Part shown: one piece after another, positions 1 to 11,148 of the stretch
Position numbering within the stretch: the stretch's first letter is position 1
Layout of the letters: each line of letters opens with the position of its first letter
NCBI RefSeq assembly: GCF_051014445.1
Contig: NC_135137.1
Span: 17,237,501 to 17,301,500, forward strand
Direction: 5' to 3'
DNA: 64,000 nt
Origin: Colletes latitarsis
Taxonomy: Eukaryota; Arthropoda; Insecta; Hymenoptera; Colletidae
The notes under the pieces: generated by a model
Told to the model about the DNA's origin: nothing
Databases searched by the model: none
What the model saw: the letters and a program-made list of their open reading frames with translations, nothing else
Program-made: the position numbers and the translations under genes

Positions 1-1806
1 AAGCTGGTACGCAAGCAGTGAGGTAGTAAGCGAGCAGGGAGCTAGTAAGGAAGCATTATGCTAGAAAGCACGCAGCGTTCTAGTAAGCAAGCAGTAAGCG
101 GGTAAGCAAGCAGTAAGCTAGTAAGCATGAAGTGAGCTAGTAATCATGCAGTGTGCTAGTAAGCGAGCAGGGAGCTAGTTTTGGACCAGTATGCTAGTAA
201 GCAAGCAGCGAGCTAGTAAGGAACCAATTCGCTAGTACGCAAGCAGTAACCTAGTGTGCAAGTAGTTAGCTTATAAGCGAGGCTGAAACTAGTAATGAAG
301 CAGTATGCGAGAAAGCAAGCAGTAATCTAGAAGAAAGCAGCAAGTCTATACGCATGCAGTAAGGTGCAAAGCAAGCAGCAGGGTAGCAAGAAAGCAGGTA
401 GCTAGTTAGCAAGCAGTAAGCTAATAAACAAGCAGCGGGCTAGTAAGCAAGCAGTAAGCTTGTAAGCCAGCAGCAAGGTAGTAAGGCGGCTATTAGTTAG
501 TAAGGAGGCAGTAGGCTAGTAAGCAAGCAGCAGGTTTCTGAGCAAGCAGCAAGGTATTAAGCGAGCGTTAAGCGATTAAGCTAGCAGTAAGCTATTAAGC
601 CGCCAGTAGGCTGGTAAGCAAGCTGTGAGCTAGTAAGTGAGGAGAAGGCTAGTAAGAAAACAGTATGCTAGTAAGCAAGTAGTAAGCCAGAAAGCAAGCA
701 GCAATCTAACAAGCAAGCACTAAGATAGAGAGCATGCAGTATGCTACTAAGCAAACAGTCAGCTTTTATGCACGTACCAGGCTAGTCAGAAAGCAGCTAG
801 CTAGTAAGAAAGCAGTATGCTAGTAAGCAAGCAGTAAGCTAGTAAGCGAGCAGGAAGCTATTAGGAAACCAGTAAGCTAGTAAGCAAGCAGTAATCCTGT
901 AGGCAAGCGGTGGGCTAGTAAGCGAGCAGGGAGCTAGTAAGTTAGCACTATGCTAGGAAGCAAGCAGTAAGTTACTAAGCAACAAGTAAGCTAGTAAGCA
1001 AGCAGTAAGCTAGTAAGCAAGCAGTAAGTTAGTAACAAATCATTATGCTAGTAAGCAAACGGAAGGCTAGTAAGAAAGCAGTCAGTTGAAAGGAAGCAGT
1101 AGGATAGTAAGCAAGCAGCTAGCTAGTAAGCAAGCAGTAAGCTAGTAAATGAGGAGGGAGCTAGTGAGCAAGCAGTGAACTAGTAAGCAAGCGGTAAGCT
1201 TGTAAGCATCGGTAAGCTAGTAAGCAAGCAGAAGGCTAGTATGCAAGCAGTAATCCTGTAAGCAAGCGGGGGGCTAGTAAGCGAGCAGGAAGCTAGTAGG
1301 AAGCAGTACGCTAGTAAGCATGCAGTAAGCTAGTAAGCAACAAGTGTGCTAGTAAGCAAGCGGCATGCTAGTAAGAATGCAATTAGCTAGCATCAAAGCC
1401 GTTAGCTAGTAAGCAAGTAGTAAGCTAGTAAGCAAGCAGTAAGCTAGTATGCAAGCAGTGAGGTTGTATGCGAGGGGCAAACCAGTAAGCTCGGTGTAAT
1501 ATAGTAAGCATGCAGTAAGAAAGTAACCAGCAACTAAGCTAGTAAGCAAGCAGCTGGCTAGTAAGAAAGAAGTAAGTTAGTAACGATGGAGCAAGCTAGT
1601 AAGCAAGCAGTGAGCTTGTAAGCTAGTAGTAAGCTGGTAAGCAAGCAGTGAGCTAGTAAGCAAGTAGTAATCCAATAAGCAATCAGTAAGTTAGTAAGCA
1701 AGCACGGAGCTAGTAAGGAAGCAGTGTGCTAGTAAGCATGCAGTAATCTTGTAAGCAAGCAGTGCGCTAGTAAGCGTGGAGGAAGCTAGTAAACCAGCAG
1801 TAAGCT
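1..1806 (+). repeat. 19-bp satellite array, + orientation
   Basis: Tandem, degenerate copies of a 19-bp monomer, consensus GCTAGTAAGCAAGCAGTAA. The monomer falls into three sub-motifs that each begin with GC (GCTAGTAA, GCAA, GCAGTAA). Single-base variants are frequent, for example AGGAAGCAGTATGCTAG and AAGCGATTAAGCTAGCAG. No gene is seen. The short open frames in it come from the repeat and have no domain. Function unknown; a subtelomeric or pericentromeric place is possible but not shown. Confidence 0.95.
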
Positions 1807-3693
1807 TGTTAAAGTACTAAGGGACTTTGACGTGGGTCCGGATGAGGAAACAGGCAGGGAATGAAATTGTTACAAATTTGTCAATAAAGTTTTTATTTTA
1901 CAATAATATAAATGAAAATTCAAGTACAAAATGTAAAAATAAACGAAAAACAGAAAACAAAAATCTTGGACGGTGGCTCTGCTTTGGCCAGGCGTCTCCT
2001 ATTCTTTTTGTCTCCAATTTGTTCTACTGCGGAGGCTTTCTGCAACAAAGGAATCCGCCTAATAAATACTTTTGCAGACAAGTCAACAATCGCGCTCTCG
2101 TCAGCTGTTTCTCGCGCTCCAGCGACAGTCTGGTGTGCTTGGAGGGGAGAGTTGGCTGGCTATCTAGCGCTCTAGCTAGTGGACTGTATATTCTTCTCTT
2201 TCTGGTAAATGAGATTCGTTTCCTACGATCTCACCGACGCGCACAACCGGGTAGACGTGCTTTTCTCCGTTCTACCGGGTTCTCTTCGCAATGCCACCGA
2301 CGGGAAACCAAATGGAGGTTGTAGGGCTCCAAGAGGCTATATCCCGCGAAAACGCTCCCCGTGCGGGTGGCGTTTCTACACCACCCACGCAAGAGGACGT
2401 CTTGTCCTGGTTCGCCTTCCTCGACGGCTGCTCCTCAGGAGCAACCTGCGGTATGCTCACGTGGTTGCCAAGCTGGCGATTTCTTCATCAAAGGAACGCC
2501 CGGCAGCCAGCCGTGGCTACCTCGACGGAGGCTCCTATGTTCCGAGGAACTGGCCTGTGGCTCACCGGTTCAGGACACAAGCCCTTGCAATTCCAACCAC
2601 CCTACGTTCACAGCCCAGTGTGATCGACTCACAGCTGGTAGTGGGTGTAGCGATGGAATGAAGGCTCTTCGAACCCTTTGCTCCACCGTGCGCTTAGGCT
2701 CTACTTATTGTCCCCTCACGACGGTATATTGGAGCGGGTTCTCCGACACCCGATGCACGGAGAGCACCACGAAGTGATATCCTTCCTGAATATCTATCTT
2801 CCGGTTGCCCCGACGCCGTATAGCTCTAATCTGGTCGTTGAAACTTTCCACCCCACCGGTCGGTGTACTCTCAGAGGTACACAGGACAGGTGGTTCCAGT
2901 GGGTTTCATATGACCTCTTCGAACGGTGAACTACCACTGGGTGATACCAGTATGTCGGTATCAGCCTTCCAGTAGCTCTAACCGGATAACTGGAAGAAGA
3001 CTCAAGGCGATCCACACCGAATCTCAAATGTCGCAGTCGCATCGACGACCTGTAACGTTCAATCACAATCCTGCGTCTACGATCGCTTCACACTCGGCGT
3101 GCCTTGCGATCGCTGCAACGTCAGGCAGATGGTCCTTTTTCTGGGCAAAATCTCCAGACGCTATGACGAGATTTTCCAATAAATTGTTTGTCCGCAAACT
3201 GATTCTATTACGAGGAGCAAGATGGACTCATCTTCCTCGAAGCTCGTAGGTAAATGGGAACGCGACCGTCACAGAATCCGCTCTCGACCGCCGACGGCTC
3301 AAGAATGAACCGTGACGTTCTGCAAGCAGCGACGGCTGCGGCCTGCTCCGTCGCGCAAGAGCAGAACCGGGTAGCTACGTCTCGCGTTGCTGGGCCCGGG
3401 CTGCTTCCAGCCGCGTGGCCACGGCGCGGCGCTGCCGCGTATCGTCTATCGATCTTTCTCCGATAGATCCCTTTTCTCTCTCTTTCTCAGCGCTCACAAC
3501 ACAATTCCTAGAATTTGTTCCAAAACTCGAGAATTTCAGTGAAGCTAGCTTGAAAAACCACGTCAATAACCCCGGTATACTAATCTGAACGATGGAAAAT
3601 TTCCACGTCAGCACCACCATCTAGAATTACGCGAATTCAATACAGATACAGGCATCGCGGCCGAATTTCTACGTCTCGGACTCACGCGATACA
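1807..3693 (+). mobile_element. Diverged long LTR, probably truncated at its 3' side
   Basis: Unique sequence inside the satellite that starts TGTTA, like the solo LTRs at 22843 and 51914. It shares blocks with them in the same order: a GGTCCGGAT-like block near the start, CTAGCTAGTGGACTGTATAT near 2172-2191, and GGAGGTTGTAGGGCTCCAA near 2310. I infer an older member or sister family of that LTR. It ends in ATACA at 3693, directly against the poly(T) of an R1 tail, with no matching target duplication, so the 3' edge was probably made by recombination. The short open frames inside show no domain. Confidence 0.6.
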
Positions 3694-4030
3694 TTTTTTT
3701 TTTTTTTTTTTTTTTTGTCGTGGGGAAAATCTTCGAAAGACTCCTTCCCACCTCTTTGGGGAGAGGCGGGAGGGTTGTGTAGGATTCCCCGCGCCCGTAG
3801 AATGACGGGCGCGGGACCTACCCACTAAAAACCCCACGGTGACCCTTCCGCACGATTTGGGAGGATACCGGGAATCGCTCGAAGCATTCTTCCGGTATCC
3901 TCCCCGTGCCCGCGCTTTGCGCCCATCCCCGGGGGGGACAAACGGTCCCACCGGTAGACACACTGTCTCATAGCGGCAGGACGGGGCCACACCATCCCGC
4001 CGCCATCCGTCCCGGGGCCGCATTTAGTGC
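3694..4030 (-). mobile_element. R1-like 3' UTR tail, 5'-truncated, opposite orientation
   Basis: A 23-base poly(T) at 3694-3716 is followed by the reverse complement of the R1-like 3' UTR also seen at 38448 and 57257, ending at 4030 in its conserved GCATTTAGTG block. Only about 310 bp of 3' UTR remain. It is the only R1-like piece pointing against the satellite strand, and it abuts the LTR edge at 3693. An inverted or recombined piece is more likely than a clean insertion, because no target duplication is visible. Confidence 0.85.
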
Positions 4031-5599
4031 AAGAAGCAGGCTAGTAGGAAAACCATGAGCTAGAAAAGAAGCAGTATGCTAGTAAGGAAGGTGTATGCTA
4101 GTAAGCAAGCAGTGGGCTTGTAAGCATGCAGTAAGAGGGAAAGCAAGCAGTGAACTAGTAAGCAAGCAGTGAGCTAGTAAGCGAGCAGGGAGCTCGTAAG
4201 GATGCAGTATGCTAGAAAGCATGCAGTAAGCTTGTAAGCAACCGGTAAGCTAGTAAGCAAGCAGCAAGATAGTAAGTGAGGAGGAAGCTAGGAGGTTAGC
4301 AGTATGCTATTAAGCAAACAGTAAGCTAGTAACCAACAAGTAAGCTAGTAAGCAAGCAGCAAGATAATAAGAGAGCAGTTAGCTAGTAAGAAAGAAGTAT
4401 GCTTGTAAGCAGGCCGTATGCTAGAAAGCAAGCAGTATGCTACAAAGCAAGCAGCGGGCTAGTAAGAAAGCAGTGAGCTAGTAAGCAAGCAGTGAGCTAT
4501 TAAGCGAGCAGTGAGCTATTAAGCGAGCAGGGAGCTCGTAAGGAAGCAGTATGCTAGTAAGCAAGCAGCAAGATAGTAAGTGAGGAGGAAGCTAGGAGGT
4601 TAGCAGTGTGCTATTAAGCAAACAGTAAGCTAGTAACCAACAAGTAACCTAGTAAGCAAGCAGCAAGATAATAAGAGAGCAGTTAGCTAGTAAGAAAGAA
4701 GTATGCTTGTAAGCAGGCCGTATGCTAGAAAGCAAGCAGTATGCTACAAAGCAAGCGGCGGGCTAGTAAGAAAGCCGTGAGCTAGTAAGCAAGCAGTGAG
4801 CTATTAAGCGAGCAGGGAGCTCGCAAGGAAGCAGTATGCTAGTAAGCAACAAGTAAGGTAGTAAGCAAGCATCGGGCTTGTCAGAAAGAAGTCGGCTTGC
4901 AGGAAAGCAGTAAGCTAGTAAGGAAGGGGTAAGTCAGAAAGCAAGCAACAAGCTAGTAAGCAAGCAGTAAGCTAATAAGCAAGCAGTAAGCTAGTAAGCA
5001 AGATGTAAGCTGGTAAGAAAGCATTTAGCTATTAAGCACGCAGTGGGCCAGTAAGCAAGCAGGAAGCTAGAACGCATGCAGTAAGCCAGTAGGCAAGCAT
5101 TAAACGAGTAAGCTATCAGTAAGCTAGTTAGGGAGCAGGAAGCTAGTAATCAAGCAGCAGACTAGTAAGAATGGAAGTAGCCAGTATGAAAGTAGTTAGC
5201 TAGTAAGCAAGTGGTAAGCTAGTAAGCAAGCAGTGAGCTAGTAAGCGAGCAGGAAGCTAGTGAGGGAGCGGCATGCTGGTAAGCAAGCAGCGGGCCAGTA
5301 AGCGAGCGGTAATCGAGTAAGCTAGCAGTAAGCTAGTAAGATTGCAGTGGCTGGTAAGCGTGGACGAAGCTGGTAAGGAAGTAGTATGCTAGTAAGCAAG
5401 CAATAAGTTAGTAACAAAGCAGTATGCTAGTAAGCAAGCAGCTGTCTAGAAAGAAAGAAGTTAGTTTGTAAGGAAGGAGTAAGCTAGTAACAAAGCAGTA
5501 AGTTAGTACCAAACCAGCAAGCTATTAAGCAAGCAGTAACCTTGTAAGGAAGTAGTTGGCAAATAAGCAAACAGTAAGTTAGTAAGCCAGCAGTAACCT
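4031..5599 (+). repeat. 19-bp satellite array, + orientation
   Basis: Continuation of the 19-bp satellite between two R1-like insertions, with the same degenerate monomers. It contains the 304-bp higher-order duplication listed separately. Its last 14 bases (5586-5599, GCCAGCAGTAACCT) are the 5' copy of the target duplication of the next element. No gene is seen. Confidence 0.95.
4249..4830 (+). repeat. Higher-order satellite duplication, offset 304 bp (16 x 19)
   Basis: The block from about 4249 recurs from about 4553 with only scattered changes, such as CAGTATGC to CAGTGTGC and AGTAAGCT to AGTAACCT. The GCAGCAAGATAGTAAGTGAG string begins at 4261 and again at 4565, an offset of 304 bp, exactly 16 monomers. 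The first copy carries one extra 19-bp unit near its right end. This fits recent unequal exchange in register. Confidence 0.85.
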
Positions 5600-6583
5600 G
5601 TGAAGCCCCAGATCAGGTATCTAGGGCTGATCCTCGATAGCCACTGGCGTTTCGAGGAGCATTTCCGCTGCCTGGTCCCCCGGTTGGAAAGGATGGTTGC
5701 GGCACTGGGCCGGATCCTGCCCAACCTGGGGGGCCCGGCGGGCCGAGTTCGTCGCCTCTATGTGGCAATGGTCCAGTCGGTGGCCCTATACGGGGCCCCC
5801 GTCTGGGCGGACGACCTGGCTGCCTCCCGGCGCAGCATGACTATGCTGCGTCGGGTGCAGAGGCGCATGGCGCTCAGGGTCGTCCGCGGGTATCGGACCA
5901 TGTCACATGAGGCGGCGACGGTTCTAGCGGGGATGCCGCCCATGGACCTGCTCGCGCGGTCGCACGCGGAGATGTACCGGCACCGCGTCGACCGTCGCGC
6001 GGGGGTGGGGGCGGTCCCGGGCGGGCAGGAACCTGCTTGGGGCGATTTGAAGCGCCAGGCCCGGCAGTCCGTGTTGCTCGCGTGGCAGGAGCGGCTGGCT
6101 CTGCCAACCGCGGGGCACCGGACTGTCGGGGCGGTTCGGCCACTCCTGAAGGAGTGGCTGAACAGAGGCCATGGCAGCCTCACCTACCGGATGGCACAGG
6201 TATTTTCCGGACATGGCAGCTTCGGAAGATACCTGTGTCGGATAGGGAAGGAGCCGACGGCGCGTTGCTGCCACTGCGACGCTGAGCAGGACACGGCGGA
6301 TCATACCCTGGAGGTATGCCCCGCGTGGGAGGGGGAGCGCCGTGTCCTGGTCGGCGCCGTCGGGCGGGATGTCTCGCTGCCGGGCGTGGTGCGCGCCATG
6401 CTCGGCAGCGAGGAGAAGTGGAGGGCCGTGGCCTCCTTCTGCGAGAACGTAATGTTGCAGAAGGAGGCCGCGGGGAGGGAGCGCGAGCTTCAGCGGCGCG
6501 CGGAAGCTCGCGCTCGTGCGGTGGCCCGAGGTCGTCGCCCGCTCGCGAGACGTCGCGGGCGGCCGCCTCGGCGTGGCGGATGA
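5600..6583 (+). pseudogene. R1-like ORF2, C-terminal fragment
   Basis: An open frame of 327 codons matching about residues 735-1060 of the family ORF2. It begins inside the region after the reverse transcriptase (KPQIRYLGLILDSHWRF) and ends RPPRRGG before TGA. The C-terminal zinc motif is present (CCHCDAEQDTADHTLEVC). Endonuclease and polymerase domains are missing and there is no start codon of its own: the first codon is GTG, an internal valine of the full protein. It is dead as an enzyme. Confidence 0.9.
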
Positions 6584-7128
6584 CCTAGGCTGGGAGGGGG
6601 GTCCTGAGGGGACCCTCCTCCCGCCAGGCGGCGCCGGGTCGGACCGGTTGGGGGTAGGAGTGCCTCCCCCTACCGGTCCGACGCAAGGGGAGGCACCCTC
6701 GGCGGTCTGGTGCGGCCATGAACGCCCGGCCGCCGAGGGGTGGAAACGGGGTCGCGGGCGGTTGCGAGTTGGGGCTCGCAGCCGCCACTAAACGCGGCCC
6801 CGGGACGGATAGCGGCGGGATGGAGTGGCCCCGTCCCGCCGCTATGAGGCAGTGTGTCTACTGGGGGGACCGATTGTCCCCCCGGGGGATGGGCGCGAAA
6901 GCGCGGGCACGGGGAGGATACCGGAAGAATGCTTCGAGCGATTCCCGGTATCATCCCAAAGCGTGCCGAAGGGTCACCGTGGGGTTTTTAGTGGGTAGGT
7001 CCCGCGCCTGTCGTTGTACGGGCGCGGGGAATCCCACACACCTCTCCCACCTCTCCCCAAGGAGGTGGGAGGGAGTCTTTCGAAGATTTTCCCCACGACA
7101 AAAAAAAAAAAAAAAAAAAAAAAAAAAA
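5600..7128 (+). mobile_element. R1-clade non-LTR element, subfamily A, 5'-truncated
   Basis: It carries the C-terminal third of ORF2, the complete 3' UTR and a 28-29 base poly(A) tail ending at 7128. It is flanked by a perfect 14-bp target duplication, GCCAGCAGTAACCT, at 5586-5599 and 7129-7142. Truncation at the 5' end is the usual product of incomplete target-primed reverse transcription. It is nearly identical to the full copies at 15910, 38413 and 57239, so it is young. In the satellite the break lies after GTTAGTAA and before GCCAGCAG. Confidence 0.95.
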
Positions 7129-7147
7129 GCCAGCAGTAACCTCGAAA

Positions 7148-7758
7148 CACCACGCACCCGTTTGGTTGTCCAGGCGGCAGGGGAGGTGAACCCCTACCTG
7201 GCTCGTCCCCAGGTGGCGGATAGGGGTAGCCGCTGGGATGGGATTCGGGGATGGGGTCACAAACCTGAGGAGGCTGGTGACCGCATCCTCGCATGGCATC
7301 CCGGAGGTTGGAGCGAAAGCTTCCGCGGACCACACACCGGTATGAATGCTTTGCGTGGGTGAATGTGTGTGTGAGTGGCCCGGGGCATGGGATATTTGCC
7401 GCGGGTGTTACCTCAGGCTGCAGGTTGGCCCGTTGGCTGCGGATGAGTCCAGCAGCCAACGTGGCCCCCAGTCAGAGGTTTAGTCCTATGACACGGTGCC
7501 GTGGGCGCTGGTGACCAGGCGCTTGCGGTTGAGTGGGAATGCGGTGGGAGGAGTGCCTCACACCGGGAGGGGCCTGAAAAGGCACGACGCGGCGGGGGAC
7601 TCTGTGATGTCTCACTAGAGTTTGCGGTCCCAAGCCAGGCGTCTGAGGATGGTCACCGTGGGGTTTTAGTCGGTATGAGTCCGACACTACCCACAAGCCC
7701 ACCCTTCGGGTGGGTTCGCGTGTGTCAATGAGGATTTTCCCACGTACAAAAAAAAAAA
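7148..7758 (+). mobile_element. 3' end of a third R1-like family
   Basis: Unique sequence with an 11-base poly(A) (7748-7758) and target duplication AGTAACCTCGAAA at 7135-7147, repeated at 7758-7770 (first A shared with the tail). Its end carries GTCACCGTGGGGTTTTAGT and GATTTTCCCACGTAC, close to the 3' UTR of the main family (GTCACCGTGGGGTTTTTAGT and GATTTTCCCCACGAC). I infer a related R1-clade family, here 5'-truncated to about 600 bp, mostly 3' UTR. GTCGG and CCGAC around TATGAGT can form a 5-bp stem with a 7-base loop. It sits directly beside the duplication of the preceding element. No ORF is recognised. Confidence 0.75.
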
Positions 7759-9733
7759 GTAACCTCGAAAACAAGCAGCAAGATAGTAAGCGAGCAGGGA
7801 GCTAGTAAGGAAGCAGTATGCTTGTAAGCAAGCAGTAAGCGATTAAGCTAGCAGTAAGCTAGTAATCAAGCAGTAATCTAGTAAGCAAGCCATTAGCTAG
7901 TAAGCAAGCAGGAGGCTAGTAAGGATGCAGTATACTAGTAAGCAAGCCGTAAGTTAGTAACAAAGCAGTATGCTAGTAAACAAATAGCAGGCTAGTAGGG
8001 AAGCAGTTAGTAAGGAAGCAGTAACGTAAGAAGTAAGCAGGAATGTAGTAAGAAAGCAGTTAAGTAGTAAGCATGCTGTAGGCTAGTAAGCAAGCAGTAC
8101 GCTAGTAAGCAAACGGCAAGCTAGAAAGCATGTTGCAATCTAGTAAGCAAGCAGTGAGCTTGTAAGCAAGCAGTAAGGTGGAAAGAAAGCAGGTAGCTAG
8201 TAATGAGGTAGTAAGCTAGTAAGTCCGTAGTACGATAGTAAGCAAGCAGTGAGCTAGTAAGCGAGCAGGAAGCTAGTAAGGAAGCAGTATCCTAGTAAGC
8301 AAGCAGCAGGCTAGTAAGAAAGCAGTTAGTTAGTTAGCAAGCAGAAAGCTTGTAAGCAAGCAGTAAGTTATTAAGCAAGCAGTAAGCTTGTAAGCAAGCA
8401 ATGAGCATGTAAGCAAGCAGTGATCTAGTAAGCGTGCAGCGAGCTAGTAACACAGCAGTAATCTAGTAAGCAAGCTGTATGCTTCTGAGAAAGCAGTAAG
8501 CTAGTAAGCAAGCAGTAGACTCGTAACGAAGCAGTATCCTAGTAAGCAAGCAGCAGGGTAGTAAGAAAGCAGATAGTTAGTAAGCATGCAACAGGCAAGT
8601 AAGAAAGCAGAATGCTAGAAAGCATGTTGTAAGCTACGTAAGCAACCAGTAAGCGATTGAGCTAGCAGTAAGCTAGTAAGCAAGCAGTAAGCTGGTGAGC
8701 AAGCAGAAACGTAGTAAGCGAGCAGGAAGCTAGTAAGGAAGCAGCAAGCTTGTAAACAAGCAGTAAGCTTGTAAGGAAGGAGTGAGCAAGTAAGCGAGCA
8801 GGGAGCTAGTAAGGATGCATTATGGTAGTAAGCAAGCGGTAAGCTAGTAAGCAAGCAATGAGCTAGTAAGACAGCAGTATGCTAATATGCAAGCTGTAAG
8901 CTAGAAAGCAAGCAATAAGCCAGTAATCAAGCAGTATTCTAGTAGGCATGCAATGAGCTAATTAGCAAGCATGAAGCTAGTAAGGAAGCAGTAAACTGGT
9001 AAGAAAGCAGTTAGGTAGTATGGAAGTAGTAAGGTACTAAGCAAGCAGTACGTTAGTATGCAAGCAGTGAGCTAGTAAGCGAGCAGGAATCTTCTAAGCA
9101 ACCAGCAAGCTAGTAAGCAAGCAGAAAGCTAGTATTAAAGCAATTTGCTTTTAAGCAAGCTGTATGCTAATATTCAAACAGAGTGCTAGTAAGCGAGTAG
9201 GGAGCTAGTAACAAAGCAGTAATCCAGTAAGCAAGCAGTATGCTGGTGAGAACGCAGTTAGCTAGTAAGTACGCAGTAATCTAGAAAGCACGCAACAAGC
9301 TAGTATGCATGCAGTAAGCTTGTAAGTGAGCAGGGACCTAGTAAGGAAGCAGAATGCTAGTAAGCAAGCAGTGAGCTAGTAAGCAACGAGTAAGCTAGTA
9401 AGCAAGCAGGAGGCTTGTGAGGAAGCAGTATGCCAGAAATCAAGCAGCGGGATTGTAAGCAAGCAGTAAACAAGTAAGCTAGTAAGGATGAAGTAAGCCA
9501 GTAAGCGAACAGGAAGCTAGTACGGAAGCAGTATGCTAGGAAGCAAACAGTATGCTGGTAAGAAAGCAGTAAACGATTAAGCTAGCAGTACGCTAGTAAG
9601 CAAGCAGTGAGCTAGTAAGCGAGCAGAAAGCTAGTAAGGAAGCAGCATGATAGTAAGCAAGTAGTAAGCTCGTAAGCAACAAGTAAGCTAGTAAGCATGC
9701 AGTAAGCTGGTAAGAGAGCAGTTAGCTAGTGAG
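7759..9733 (+). repeat. 19-bp satellite array, + orientation
   Basis: Degenerate 19-bp monomers fill the interval between two R1-like insertions. No gene or other element is seen in it. Open frames on the - strand here are leucine-rich translations of the repeat. Confidence 0.95.
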
Positions 9734-11029
9734 GGACGACCTGGCGGCCGCCCGGCGCAGCATGACGATGCTGCGTCGGGTGCAGAGGCGGATGGCGCTG
9801 AGGGTCGTCCGCGGCTACCGGACCGTGTCGCATGAGGTGGCGACGGTTCTTGCGGGGATGCCGCCCATGGATCTCCTCGCGCGGTCGCACGCGATGATGT
9901 GTCGACATCGTGACGACCATCGCGCGGGGGTGGGGGCGGTCCCGGGAGACCAGGAACCTGCTTGGGGCGATTTGAAGCGCTAGGCCCGGCAGTTCGTGGT
10001 GCTCGCGTAGCAGGAGCGGTTGGCCCTGCCAACCGCGGGGCACCGGACAGTCGGGGCTGTTCAGCCACTCCTGAGTGAGTGGCTGGACAGAGGCGATGGA
10101 GGCCTCACTTACCGGATGGCACAGCTATTTTCCGGGCATGGTAGCTTCGGAAGATACCTGTGCCGGATAGGGAAGGAGCCGACGGCGCGTTGCTGCCATT
10201 GTGACGCCGAGCAGGACACGGCTGATCATACCCTCCAGGTATGCCCAGCGTGGGAGGGGGAGCGCCGTGTCCTGGTCGGCGTCATAGGGCGGGATGTCTC
10301 GCTGCCGGGTATGGCGCGTGCCATGCTCGGCAGCGAGAGGAAGTGGAGGGCCGTGGCCTTCTTCTGCGAGACCGTAATGCTGCAGGAGGCCGCGGGAAGG
10401 GAGCGCGAGCTTCAGCGGCTCGCTGAGGCTCGCGCTCGTATGGTGGCGCGAGGGCGTCACCCAGGCGCCAGGCGTCGCGGGCGGCGGCCTTTGCGCGGCG
10501 GATGACCCTGGCTGGGAGGGGGGCCTTAGGGGAGCCTCCTCCCGCCAGGCGGCGAAGGGTCGGACCGGGTGGGTCCGGCCCACGGGGAGGCACCCTCGGT
10601 GGCCTGGAGCGGCCATGAGCTCCCGGCCGTCGAGTGGTAGAAACGGGGTCGCAGGCGGTTGCGAGTTGGGGCTCGCAGCCCGCCACTAAATGCGGCCCCG
10701 GGACGGATGGCGGCGGGATGGAGTGGCCCCGTCCGGCCGCTATAAGACAGAGTGTCTAACGGGGTGACCGTTTGTCCCCCCCCCCCCCGGGGATGGGCGC
10801 AAAGCGCGGGCACGGGGAGAATACCGGAAGAATGCTTCGAGCGATTCCCGGTATCCTCCCATATCGTGCGGAAGGGTCACCGTGGGGTTTTTAGTGGGTA
10901 GGTCCCGCGCCCGTCATTCTACGGGCGCGGGGAATCCCACACACCCCTCCCGCCTCTCCCCAAAGAGGTGGGAGGGAGTCTTTCGAAGATTTTCCCCACG
11001 ACAAAAAAAAAAGCAAAGAAAAAGAAAAG
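9734..11029 (+). mobile_element. R1-clade element, subfamily B, 5'-truncated
   Basis: It holds the last part of ORF2, a complete 3' UTR and an impure A-rich tail (11003-11029, A runs broken by GC and G). The 5' edge is at about 9734, inside the WADDLAA region of ORF2. There is no satellite at its 3' side: the tail runs straight into the next R1-like copy at 11030. A 3' target duplication therefore cannot be read. Two nonsense codons mark it as old. Confidence 0.9.
9735..10505 (+). pseudogene. R1-like ORF2 C-terminal fragment with nonsense codons
   Basis: The reading frame matches the region of ORF2 downstream of the reverse transcriptase and ends RPLRGG before TGA. Two in-frame TAG codons interrupt it at about 9981 (where copies have CAG) and about 10008 (TGG in copies). 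The C-terminal zinc motif (CCHCDAEQDTADHTLQVC) is intact. LSEWLDRG marks subfamily B; subfamily A has LKEWLDRG. It is non-functional. Confidence 0.9.
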
Positions 11030-11148
11030 CCCCAATCCCAAGCGACCACCTTCGGGGACACCTGGCGAACCCCCGGAGTATTAGGCTTGCCCGGGTAAGG
11101 CGGCTCTGCCCGCGTGGACCTTTTTTCCAACCTACGCGTGGGAACTAA

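Noticed and set aside
1..1806. CRISPR-like look of a short regular repeat
   Set aside because: There are no spacers: the 19-bp units are directly contiguous and degenerate, and the setting is eukaryotic.
8615..8854. Leucine/alanine/tyrosine-rich frames across the satellite (for example 21895-22167, 45393-45746 and 55170-55370)
   Set aside because: They are translations of the 19-bp monomer in one frame and resemble membrane segments only by composition.
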